Below are positions 25,518 through 32,513 of a DNA stretch of 64,000 bases, in pieces. The translations under genes and the position numbers were made by a program. The stretch's first letter is position 1. The number at the start of each line of letters is the position of its first letter. Under the pieces are notes generated by a model that worked only from the letters and a program-made list of their open reading frames with translations, ran no database searches and was not told the origin of the DNA. Location: NCBI GenBank assembly GCA_038040485.1, contig JBBPIE010000002.1, positions 333,964 through 397,963 of the forward strand, given 5' to 3'. Source of the DNA: Onstottus_B arcticum (GTDB taxonomy: Bacteria; Acidobacteriota; Blastocatellia; UBA7656).

Positions 25518-26230
25518 GGGTAGAGCTCCTTCCCGTTCGTTTGCCTTGCCAATCCTACCTCAAACTACGCACAGATTGCATCTGGAGTTTGAGTGACAAG
25601 GATGGAAAGGGTGTGATTAAAAGTGGGACTTGGGACATGGATGAAGTTGTGACTCTCATTAACACCTCAATTCATTGAGGTGGCGGAGGGCAAGACGGAT
25701 TTGGCCCTAACTGTTTCAACAGTTTTGGAATCCGCCTGATAAACCGTTGAAACGGTTCCGCGTGGAGCAACAGCACGAGTGACACCCAACTGAAGTTGGA
25801 TGTTAATGAGAGCCCCTTCGCGTAGGCGAGTCAGCGGGCTGATGTCAAGAGCGCACCTTCAGCCAAGTCCCACTTTTAATCACACCCGGATGGAAAGGCG
25901 AAGAGTCATCACTGAAGGGCGAGAGAGAAAAAGCGCCAGTCGTTATCCTTGGGTCGACTAGAATGACCGCTAGAGCAGTCCGAGTCGGCGACTGGGTTGA
26001 GCCGATGATTGATTGCATTGTCGTAAGTTGAAAATCGCACAATAGGTGTTTGACGAGCCGCTAGTAACCTACTTTGCAACTGGCTGCGGGCCTGAGGGAG
26101 AATAAGCTGGCGCGGCAAGAACGTACTCGTTAGAGATTCTGCAAGGGTTTAATGAATCCAAACCTAGTTGAGTGGAAAAGCGAGAGAGCTGGCAAGATCA
26201 GGGGACAGGCTAGGAATTGAGGTTGAGATC
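25518..26230. other. Intergenic region carrying a MITE
   Basis: About 710 bases with no convincing gene. The 279-bp inverted-repeat element at 25609-25887 occupies its centre, and the remaining 250 bases on the right presumably hold the promoter of the next plus-strand gene. Confidence 0.6.
25609..25887. mobile_element. 279-bp MITE with 25-bp terminal repeats and 9-bp target duplication
   Basis: The termini GGGTGTGATTAAAAGTGGGA (continuing CTTGG, 25609-25633) and their perfect inverse (25863-25887) flank a non-coding interior. GGATGGAAA occurs exactly before (25600-25608) and after (25888-25896), the expected target-site duplication. The interior contains further nested palindromes (AACTGTTTCAACAGTT; AAACCGTTGAAACGGTT; GACTCTCATTAACA inverted at 25800). 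It has no transposase and must have been moved in trans. Confidence 0.85.
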
Positions 26231-27088
26231 ATGCGAGATACCGAAACCGACGAGAACAAGGTCGCTGTAATTGAAAAGGAACTGGAACGCTGGAATGCGC
26301 GGAGGCACCGCAAGTACATTCGCTTTACCCTTTCAGTTCTTTCGAGCATCCCTTGGGTCGGCGGTTTTTTTAGCGCAAGCGCGAGCTTGTGGGGGGAGTC
26401 TGACCAATCGCGGATTAACGAGTTGCAAAGGTTGTGGCTTCAAGAGCACCAAAAGAAATTAGTCAACCTAGGAGGCGATGTGGAGGAGATTGTGCATCGC
26501 TTCGAAGAGCTAGGTGCTGCCGTTGAGGACCGTATTGATGATCCAGGCTACCTTCTCCTGGTGGAGCAGGCGTTCCGGGCTTGGGACAAGGCGGCAACCG
26601 ATGAGAAAAGGGGCCTCGTCAAGAAGATCGTGTCCAATGCAGCGGGTACCTCGCTGTGCTCAGATGATGTTGTCAGACTGTTCATCGAGTGGATCGACTA
26701 CTATCACGAGGCTCACTTCGCTGTAATCCGGGAAATTTATGGGGAACCTGGAATAACTCGCGGCGAGATTTGGCAGAGCATATATGGTCGACCAGTTCGA
26801 GAAGACTCGGCTGAAGCGGATCTGTTTAAGCTGCTAATTCGCGATCTTTCCACTGGCGGTGTTATCCGTCAGCATCGAGAAGCGACCGGTACAGGGGAGT
26901 TTTTGCGGAAGTCTCGACCTGTCATACGCGGCCGCGCGGCGCCTGTCATGAAGTCTGCGTTCGATGCACAAGAGCCCTACGAATTAACGGAACTAGGCAA
27001 GCAGTTCGTTCATTACGCTATGACAGACGTGGTACCACGAATCGCTGGTGCCAACACTCATGCCGAGCGCGAATCGACAACCGAGTGA
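26231..27088 (+). CDS. Accessory protein of unknown function with a hydrophobic segment
   Basis: 285 residues from ATG 26231, which has GAGG eight bases upstream; a TTG start 21 codons earlier is less likely. Residues about 20-50 contain a charged helix then FTLSVLSSIPWVGGFFSASA, a possible membrane or pore-type hairpin. The middle is a helical core, EELGAAVEDRIDDPGYLLLV and CSDDVVRLFIEWIDYYHEAH. The C-terminal part looks like a winged helix (FAVIREIYGEPGITRGEIWQ, then DLFKLLIRDLSTGGVIRQ) ending at TELGKQFVHYA. I have the impression of a widespread uncharacterised family found in accessory regions. It is convergent with the next gene, whose end is 2 bp away. A defence or stress role is speculation. 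Confidence 0.75.
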   Translation: MRDTETDENKVAVIEKELERWNARRHRKYIRFTLSVLSSIPWVGGFFSASASLWGESDQSRINELQRLWLQEHQKKLVNLGGDVEEIVHRFEELGAAVEDRIDDPGYLLLVEQAFRAWDKAATDEKRGLVKKIVSNAAGTSLCSDDVVRLFIEWIDYYHEAHFAVIREIYGEPGITRGEIWQSIYGRPVREDSAEADLFKLLIRDLSTGGVIRQHREATGTGEFLRKSRPVIRGRAAPVMKSAFDAQEPYELTELGKQFVHYAMTDVVPRIAGANTHAERESTTE

Positions 27089-27089
27089 A

Positions 27090-27623
27090 CTACTTTAGTT
27101 GTTCTTCCAGTTGCGAGCGCCGTTCGTCCTGGGCCTTGAATTGGGCCTGGAGTTGATCGAGGCGCTCGTTCAATGCACTTATGACGCGTTCATTTCCGTT
27201 CCGGATTGCGGCCTTACGGGGATCTATCTCTGTGTCAGTGATATGACGAATCATATTCTCGATTCGTTTCTTTACCAGAGATGGTTCTCCATCTGCTGGC
27301 ACTACGTGGGAAAGAAACCCATCCCTATAGTCCAAATCGAGCCAACCGGCGCCGCCGTGCGATTCAAGTTTTAGCAGTTGTGTCATCTCGTTGTTGTGTT
27401 CCACAGGTATTCGAATCGTGGCTTGGCGGGCGTCCGCGGAGATGTCTATCTTCGAGTCGCCTGAAACCGTGATCTCTTTGATTGTGTATTTAGCCTTCAA
27501 AGCATTGCTTTCAGCTTCACGATGGAAAAGAACCCGATCCCTACTCAACCTAGCTATTTCGTTCTTCATCGCTTCGATGCGCTCGTCGAAATAGTCGCCG
27601 ATGGATTTTCTGTGTATTCCCAT
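27090..27623 (-). CDS. Hypothetical coiled-coil protein
   Basis: 177 residues. Both ends look helical and coiled-coil (DYFDERIEAMKNEIARLSRDR at the start; ALNERLDQLQAQFKAQDERR at the end). The centre is beta-like, KYTIKEITVSGDSKIDISAD, and a GWLDLDYRDGFL segment. AGGAGG precedes the ATG at 27623 at a good distance. No membrane segment or catalytic motif is seen. It ends head-to-head with the 285-residue gene, two bases apart, which may be functional or chance. Family not recognised. Confidence 0.7.
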   Translation of the reverse strand: MGIHRKSIGDYFDERIEAMKNEIARLSRDRVLFHREAESNALKAKYTIKEITVSGDSKIDISADARQATIRIPVEHNNEMTQLLKLESHGGAGWLDLDYRDGFLSHVVPADGEPSLVKKRIENMIRHITDTEIDPRKAAIRNGNERVISALNERLDQLQAQFKAQDERRSQLEEQLK

Positions 27624-27819
27624 TGCCTTCCTCCTAAAGCAGAACTGCCAGTGATCATAGCAGGACTGTCTGCTGGGTAAAACAACCGTTTAGTATTTGT
27701 CTTTGCTAACGGAATCCAAGCGAGAGGAATTCATGTATGACAAAGCTGCCCCTTGTCCAAATACGGAAGAAATTGGCAGCTTCTTCGTCACACGCAGAAA
27801 GAGGTCATTCGGTCCTGAC

Positions 27820-28107
27820 TTAGGTTTCGGTCCTGACTTGCGTTTCGCCGTGCAGGCGTTCAGCCAGCCACAAGTTTACTAGTGTCTCAGGCAAAACTCC
27901 CCGCTCCCGCGCCTGAGCCTCGAGCTGCGCGTAGACTTGTGGGTCAAGTGTTATTCGCCGTCTGCGCTTTGCCCTTACTTCAAAGTCGACTTCGCGAGTT
28001 TCATCCCAATGATCGGCCAGACTATGGCTATCCCAAAACTCACCGATCTCTTCCGGCGTATGCGCTCTAGAAGTTGGGGTCAGTTGTGCGTCATCATTTT
28101 CGTTCAT
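27820..28107 (-). CDS. CopG-type antitoxin (CopG_antitoxin family)
   Basis: 95 residues. EEIGEFWDSHSLADHWDETR followed by a basic RAKRRRRITLDPQVYAQLEA strand-helix-helix is the pattern of CopG_antitoxin (PF12441-like) proteins. The ribbon (RRITLD) binds DNA and the N-terminal acidic part usually wraps a BrnT-like toxin. GAGAAG precedes the ATG. It is nine bases downstream of a 63-residue gene in the same direction. No BrnT-like toxin is visible next to it, so it may be an orphan antitoxin or act on a toxin elsewhere. Confidence 0.8.
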   Translation of the reverse strand: MNENDDAQLTPTSRAHTPEEIGEFWDSHSLADHWDETREVDFEVRAKRRRRITLDPQVYAQLEAQARERGVLPETLVNLWLAERLHGETQVRTET

Positions 28108-28116
28108 ACAATCTTC

Positions 28117-28308
28117 TCATTGAAAGAGCCTGCGGGAAGACGGACGATCTTCATCGAGCGCGCACTTGAGATACTCAAACGTTTCTCGTTGTTCTTGCTG
28201 GTCTCCTTCGAGCAATCTCCTAAGCGAACGCACGACGGATTCGATACTGGTCGGTTCGGTACCTGGTTCTACCGCCTCCGTCTTACGATCTGAAGAGTTC
28301 GTAGTCAT
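28117..28308 (-). CDS. Small hypothetical protein upstream of the CopG antitoxin
   Basis: 63 residues, MTTNSSDRKTEAVEPGTEPT, then a helix SIESVVRSLRRLLEGDQQEQ and a charged tail. GGAAC precedes the ATG at about 5 bases. It is the first gene of a two-gene operon with the CopG-type antitoxin, nine bases apart. Its size and acidic/basic helix do not resemble a ribonuclease toxin. I do not recognise it; a small adaptor or a non-classical toxin are both open. Confidence 0.5.
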   Translation of the reverse strand: MTTNSSDRKTEAVEPGTEPTSIESVVRSLRRLLEGDQQEQRETFEYLKCALDEDRPSSRRLFQ

Positions 28309-28423
28309 GTTCGTTCCCTGTGCCGGGGATTATACCTCAGCAATGCTAGACCCATGAGCTAATGCCTGGGGCTGCCTTGTCCGTTGGCCGGTCCGCGACC
28401 TTAAAGTTCGGATAGCTAAAATC

Positions 28424-28704
28424 AATCCCAACGGGATTGCGTCCTACAGCCCAAGGTTGCCGTACTCGGCTACCTTGGGACGACTGCGGGCGGTGGCTTC
28501 CAACCCTGAAGGGGTTGCGGCTCTCGCGCCCGGGATGATGATCAACGAAGCGTGCCGGCGGTGTGTAGACGCGCCAGCAGGTCACAACCCTTTCAGGGTT
28601 GCGTTCAATTCACTTGCACGGGTGTTCGGTTTGCCGCGCCGTTACCCAGGGTAGCCGAGTACGGCAACCCTGGGCTATAAGCCGCAATCCCCTTCGGGGT
28701 TGGG
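28424..28704. repeat. Large nested inverted-repeat element
   Basis: A 30-bp arm at 28451-28480 (CCCAAGGTTGCCGTACTCGG...) pairs with 28645-28674 with two mismatches. Outer parts AATCCCAACGGGATTGCG and CGCAATCCCCTTCGGGGTTG extend the symmetry. The interior holds further CAACCCTGAAGGGGTTG and CAACCCTTTCAGGGTTG palindromes. There is no gene; it ends 13 bases from the oxidoreductase stop. Confidence 0.75.
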
Positions 28705-28717
28705 ACTCCCCAATGGG

Positions 28718-29959
28718 TCAACCCTTCCAGGCACCGCGCGCGACCGCGGGGATAAATGCTTCGAGGTCGGCAGGTTTGAATTGGATCTCGCGTTTTTGCT
28801 CCGCGCTCACGTAAGCCGTCATCAACAACTCGGTCACTTCAAGCCCGTCATAGAAATTCTCTTCAGGCTGCTTCCCGTCTGCGAAGCACTCTACGAAATA
28901 TCTATTCTCACCCTCGTAGCCGTACTCCGCCGCTTCGCTCGCCACTACCGGCATCAAGCCCTGCTCGGCGTTTTGTTTCTCGACAAGGTCTTCGCCCGCT
29001 GCGCCTTTTACTCTTCGGCTGAAGAAGAGCTTCGGGCCGCTGTCCAACGAGTTGAGCGACATCGAATACTCGGGCCCCAACAGCTCCATGCTCAATCGCA
29101 AGCCTGCTCCGACGTAGCTCCACGAAGTCGTCGCTTCAACTATCACCGGCCGGCCGCTCTCGTCTTCGTAGTTCACCGTCGCGCGCGCGAAGTCTTCAGA
29201 GGGCTTGTTCGCGTAGTCGACTTCCGAGCCCATCATCTCTTTGAGCAGCTCGACGTATTCCGGGCGCGACCATTTCAACGAAGCGATCTGAGCCGAGACG
29301 CTGACCGGGCGAATGCTTGCGCGAGGCTTGCCCGGCTCCGTCAGCATGAAGCGCGCGACTTCTACCGAGTGGCACATCATATCGTTGAGCACGCCGCCGC
29401 CCTGGAGCTCGCCTTGCCAGAACCACGGCATATGCGGGCCGCTGTGCTCTTCGGCGGCGCGCGCCAGATAAGGCCGGCCGGTGAGCGCGGCGCCTCGCGC
29501 CCAGATCAACGCGCGCCCTCGTTGAACGCCCGGAGTGAACACCTGGTTTTCGAGATAGCCGTGCAGCAAGCCGGATCGTTCGACAAGTTCGACCATGCGG
29601 CGAGCCTCGGCGGCGTTGCGTGCCAGCGGTTTTTCACAAGCGATGCCGATCAGCTTGCCTTTGCCTGATTCGATCGCGCGAGTGATCTGCTCCATGCAAT
29701 CGAGCCGCGTATGATTCGGGCTGCACAACCAGATGCAGTCGATCTCGGGCGCGGCGATCATCTCTTCGATCGAGTTGAAGGCGCGGGCGTCGCCTACTCG
29801 TAAGGAACGCGAGAGAGCGGCGGCTTCTTCGGCGTGCGAGTGGTTGGGGCTCCAGACGCCGCGCACGTCGGCTTCGCGAACGCCGATCCAGGACCTGATG
29901 TGAAAGCGAGCGTTGAACCCGCTGCCGATGAAACCGACGCCGAGCCTTGATGATGTCAT
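28718..29959 (-). CDS. Gfo/Idh/MocA-family oxidoreductase
   Basis: 413 residues. The Rossmann start LGVGFIGSGFNARFHIRSW binds NAD(P). The E-K-P motif of this family appears as ACEKPLARNAAEARRMV near residue 122, and the substrate region contains GGGVLNDMMCHSVEVARFML with a conserved His. Family members oxidise or reduce sugars, inositols and related polyols. ATG 29959 fits the Rossmann fold exactly and has GGAGG about 12 bases upstream; the frame continues 72 codons further upstream, through a repeat, without a better start. It is monocistronic. Substrate unknown. Confidence 0.9.
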   Translation of the reverse strand: MTSSRLGVGFIGSGFNARFHIRSWIGVREADVRGVWSPNHSHAEEAAALSRSLRVGDARAFNSIEEMIAAPEIDCIWLCSPNHTRLDCMEQITRAIESGKGKLIGIACEKPLARNAAEARRMVELVERSGLLHGYLENQVFTPGVQRGRALIWARGAALTGRPYLARAAEEHSGPHMPWFWQGELQGGGVLNDMMCHSVEVARFMLTEPGKPRASIRPVSVSAQIASLKWSRPEYVELLKEMMGSEVDYANKPSEDFARATVNYEDESGRPVIVEATTSWSYVGAGLRLSMELLGPEYSMSLNSLDSGPKLFFSRRVKGAAGEDLVEKQNAEQGLMPVVASEAAEYGYEGENRYFVECFADGKQPEENFYDGLEVTELLMTAYVSAEQKREIQFKPADLEAFIPAVARGAWKG

Positions 29960-30375
29960 TGGGTGTTGAATGCCTCCGCAGAAATTGAATTGGGATGATA
30001 GCCGGAAGGGAGAGTTCGCGCAAAGTTGCGGGGCGCGTCTCAGTGGCTCTGCGGTTGGGGTTCGGAGATTGAAGTAGAGTTGCGAGACCCTCAAACCGCA
30101 GAGGCGCCGAGACACAGAGGTTTCGCAGAGACTGGCTGGGTCTAGTTCAAGGTTCTGATTACGCCTCTGATTCATCCGAGGTACAATGGGCCGTCGGTGT
30201 CCTGCGACCGAGTTGAGGCGTCAGCCAACCGCGCGCGATGTAACCAAGCCCGGCCGGCTCACGTTTACCGTAGCGGGTTCGGTGTGCCGGATGGCGGCTA
30301 AAGACAATTCGCGCAAGATGCCGCCGACTAACAAGGAACCGGTCCCTCGCAAGGCTCTGGGATCAGACGAGTCGA
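29960..30375. other. Divergent intergenic region with a hairpin
   Basis: About 415 bases separate the oxidoreductase (minus) from the sigma factor (plus). It carries the GCGGTT-type hairpin at 30037-30113; no further gene is convincing. Confidence 0.5.
30037..30113. repeat. GTCTC...GCGGTT hairpin, family B copy 1
   Basis: GTCTCAGTGGCTCTGCGGTT (30037-30056) pairs imperfectly with AACCGCAGAGGCGCCGAGAC (30094-30113). The right arm is shared with the longer hairpin at 55457-55553. Confidence 0.6.
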
Positions 30376-31023
30376 ATGGAACAAACCGCCGACAACTTTG
30401 GCCTGGCGACTGTCGAGTCAGACTTGCGCGCGACTGCAAGCCAAGCCAGTGAACGAGTGACCGACGAAGCGCTGGTGGAAGCGATCCGCGCCGGAGATGA
30501 CGACGCGTTCGAAGAGTTGTTCGTGCGTCATCGCCGCCGAGTCGCGCGAATCATCGGGCGCTTCTTCAACCGGCCGGAGCGGGTCGACGAGATTATTCAA
30601 GACGTGTTCGCCAAGGTCTACTTCGCGCTGGGGGACTACTCGGCCGACCGCGGCAAATCGTTTTCGGCTTGGCTGTCGCGAGTGACGATCAATGCTTGCT
30701 ATGACGAGCTGCGGCGCGCACGGAGCCGGCCCGAAAGCTCGATCAGCGACATCACCGACGACGAGACGCTCTGGCTTAACTCACGGTTGAGTTCGGAAGA
30801 TGCGCGGTCCGACGCCGAGTCCACGCTGATCTCGCGCGATCTCGCGACTAAGCTGCTCGCGCGCTTGAGCGCGGAAGACCGCATGGTTCTGACTTTGCTC
30901 GACGCGGAGGATGTGAGCGTTGCGGAGATCGCGGCGCTGACCGGATGGAAGATGTCGAAAGTGAAAGTGCGGGCCTATCGCGCGAGACATGCGTTGCGCC
31001 GCGTGCTCGGCGAGTTTGTTTGA
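30376..31023 (+). CDS. ECF-type RNA polymerase sigma factor
   Basis: 215 residues. Region 2 is EALVEAIRAGDDDAFEELFVRH, then RVDEIIQDVFAKVYFAL and SFSAWLSRVTINACYDELRR (core binding and -10 recognition). Region 4 is SAEDRMVLTLLDAEDVSVAEI, then AALTGWKMSKVKVRAYRARH (helix-turn-helix). There is a short unstructured N-terminus of about 28 residues. It is followed after 44 bp by a single-helix membrane protein and a periplasmic CnrX/Spy-like protein, the usual layout of an extracytoplasmic-stress or metal-sensing unit. It is probably held by the membrane protein and released on an envelope signal (inference). Confidence 0.93.
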   Translation: MEQTADNFGLATVESDLRATASQASERVTDEALVEAIRAGDDDAFEELFVRHRRRVARIIGRFFNRPERVDEIIQDVFAKVYFALGDYSADRGKSFSAWLSRVTINACYDELRRARSRPESSISDITDDETLWLNSRLSSEDARSDAESTLISRDLATKLLARLSAEDRMVLTLLDAEDVSVAEIAALTGWKMSKVKVRAYRARHALRRVLGEFV

Positions 31024-31067
31024 AGCCAGAACGGCAGGATGGGTGCAATGCACCGCGAGAGGTGGTC

Positions 31068-31502
31068 ATGTTTTTCAAGAAGAACGAAGAGCTGAACGAG
31101 CGGCTTGATCGCGCGGGCAGCGAGTTGATTCGCGCGGCGGGGCTGAGCGAGTTCGAGAGTGAGGCGACGGCTTCGGCGCCGTTTCTTTACGCGCGCGTTC
31201 GCGCTCGCATCGACAGCGAACGGCAACACGCTGAGACAAGCGTTCCCTCAATCGCGATGCTTTCGATCGCGTGGCGAGCGGTGCCGGCGCTTGCGATGGT
31301 GGCGATTGCGGCGGTCTCGGTGTTTTGGGTGACTACACCCGCTGCGACCGGAGGCGTTCAACCGGCCCCGGTGCAAAGCGACAACATCAAGCTCATCGCG
31401 ACCGGCGGGACTTGCGCGTTGTCGAGCGCGGGAGAGTGCGCGATCTCGAGCGAAGAAGTGCTCGCGACGATGTTCCGCGAGGAAGAGAAGGCAGAGAAAT
31501 GA
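31068..31502 (+). CDS. Single-pass membrane protein, probable anti-sigma factor
   Basis: 144 residues starting at ATG 31068, which has GAGAGG upstream. A cytoplasmic N-terminal helix region (KNEELNERLDRAGSELIRAA) precedes one transmembrane helix (about residues 68-90, WRAVPALAMVAIAAVSVFWV) and a short periplasmic tail with two Cys (GTCALSSAGECAISSEEV). It has no zinc-finger motif. Its position directly after the ECF sigma gene and the ATGA overlap with the next gene argue for an anti-sigma or signal-relay role. Confidence 0.7.
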   Translation: MFFKKNEELNERLDRAGSELIRAAGLSEFESEATASAPFLYARVRARIDSERQHAETSVPSIAMLSIAWRAVPALAMVAIAAVSVFWVTTPAATGGVQPAPVQSDNIKLIATGGTCALSSAGECAISSEEVLATMFREEEKAEK

Positions 31503-31918
31503 ATACCAGCAATAGGATGTGGCTCAAGGTGTGGTCGATAGCGACTGTGATTTTTGCGCTTGGCTGTGTGACCGGCGCGGCTGTCGATGGCTTGTACCGA
31601 ACGCGGGCAAAAGACCCGATAGTCGCGCAGGGCGGGGCCGTTTCGATGCGCGACACCGAAGCTTATTTTGCGACATTGCAGCGCGAGCTGACGCTGGACG
31701 AAGCGCAAGCGACTTCGATGCGCGCGGTGTTGGAGAACGCTCGCGAGGAATACAAATCGGTGTGCGCGGACGTGCGCCCGCGATACGACGTAGTGCGAGA
31801 GAAGGCGCGCACCGAGATGCGCTCGTTATTGTCGGCGGATCAGCAGCCGCGTTTCGACTCAATCGTCTCAGCCGAGGACTGCCGCTGCCCGGAGCAAAAG
31901 AAAGTAGTTAGTCCGTAG
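31499..31918 (+). CDS. Periplasmic sensor-like protein (CnrX/Spy type)
   Basis: 139 residues, one N-terminal anchor (WLKVWSIATVIFALGCVTGA), then a helical periplasmic domain: LQRELTLDEAQATSMRAVLE, VCADVRPRYDVVREKARTEM and SLLSADQQPRFDSIV. This arrangement, with LT-x-x-Q-like turns, is shared by heavy-metal sensor CnrX and Spy-family proteins. The C-terminus has C-R-C (AEDCRCPEQKK). Its ATG overlaps the stop of the anti-sigma-like gene, so it probably provides the periplasmic input of that sigma circuit. The stop codon lies in a GTAGTCC repeat. Confidence 0.75.
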   Translation: MNTSNRMWLKVWSIATVIFALGCVTGAAVDGLYRTRAKDPIVAQGGAVSMRDTEAYFATLQRELTLDEAQATSMRAVLENAREEYKSVCADVRPRYDVVREKARTEMRSLLSADQQPRFDSIVSAEDCRCPEQKKVVSP

Positions 31919-32056
31919 TCAGTAGTCCGTAGTACCGTCCTGATTTCACGTTCCTTGTCTTGACAGCGAAAGGACTAACCGCCAAGGCGCCAAGAACGCC
32001 AAGAGCTTCATTAACTTCTTGTTGCGGATCTTGGCGTTCTTGGCGGCTTGGCGGTT
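31911..32056. repeat. GTAGTCC array and 27-bp-arm hairpin
   Basis: GTAGTCC-type heptamers cover 31911-31935. Then AACCGCCAAGGCGCCAAGAA... (31977-32003) pairs with its inverse at 32030-32056 with one mismatch in 27. The hairpin separates the sigma operon from the PadR promoter and may terminate the former. Confidence 0.75.
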
Positions 32057-32096
32057 CCCCTTCAGCAACACACAAATAATACGGTTGTTTTTTTTC

Positions 32097-32127
32097 TTGA
32101 CGACCTATGTAGTTTTCTATATAACTA
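32097..32127 (+). promoter_or_regulatory. padR promoter with overlapping palindrome
   Basis: TTGACG (32097-32102), a 17-bp spacer and TATAAC (32120-32125) form a good sigma-70-like promoter 23 bp before the PadR start codon. The inverted pair TAGTT-N8-AACTA (32110-32127) overlaps the -10 hexamer and is a candidate PadR operator, implying autoregulation of the whole permease array. Confidence 0.65.
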
Positions 32128-32147
32128 GCATTCTACCTAAAGGAGAG

Positions 32148-32483
32148 ATGATCGCGATGGCCAATTATCTTTCACATTCGGCGGCGGTGATTCTTCAAGC
32201 GCTGGCCGGCGGCTACAAATACGGGTTCGACATAATGGACATATCGGGATTGCCCAGCGGCACCGTCTATCCCGCGCTCCGGAGGCTCGAACAAACCGGG
32301 CTCATTGATTCGAAGTGGGAAAAAGAAGGTATCGCCCAACGCGACGGGCGCCCGCCTCGCAAGTACTACGAGCTGACGCCCGACGGCAAACAGGCTCTCG
32401 CCGACGCGGTCAAACGCTACCGATTGCTTGAGAGCCTGGTGCCGCACCCGTCCAAGATCAAGCCCCATCGCCAGCGAACCTAG
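32148..32483 (+). CDS. PadR-family regulator of the ADOP array
   Basis: 111 residues, a compact winged-helix: VILQALAGGYKYGFDIMDIS, GLPSGTVYPALRRLEQTGLI (recognition helix) and the wing RPPRKYYELTPDGKQAL. It is the acidobacterial PadR type (TIGR03433-like), normally found immediately before ADOP permeases, as here (30 bp). AAAGGAG lies before ATG 32148, and the upstream part of the frame is non-coding promoter DNA. It likely represses its own promoter and the following permeases until a ligand binds; the ligand is unknown. Confidence 0.92.
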   Translation: MIAMANYLSHSAAVILQALAGGYKYGFDIMDISGLPSGTVYPALRRLEQTGLIDSKWEKEGIAQRDGRPPRKYYELTPDGKQALADAVKRYRLLESLVPHPSKIKPHRQRT

Positions 32484-32513
32484 TCCAGAACCACTGTGTT
32501 GAGCGAGGTCCGA

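Noticed and set aside
28700..29668. 322-codon plus-strand frame
   Set aside because: Antisense of the Gfo/Idh/MocA oxidoreductase with shadow composition.
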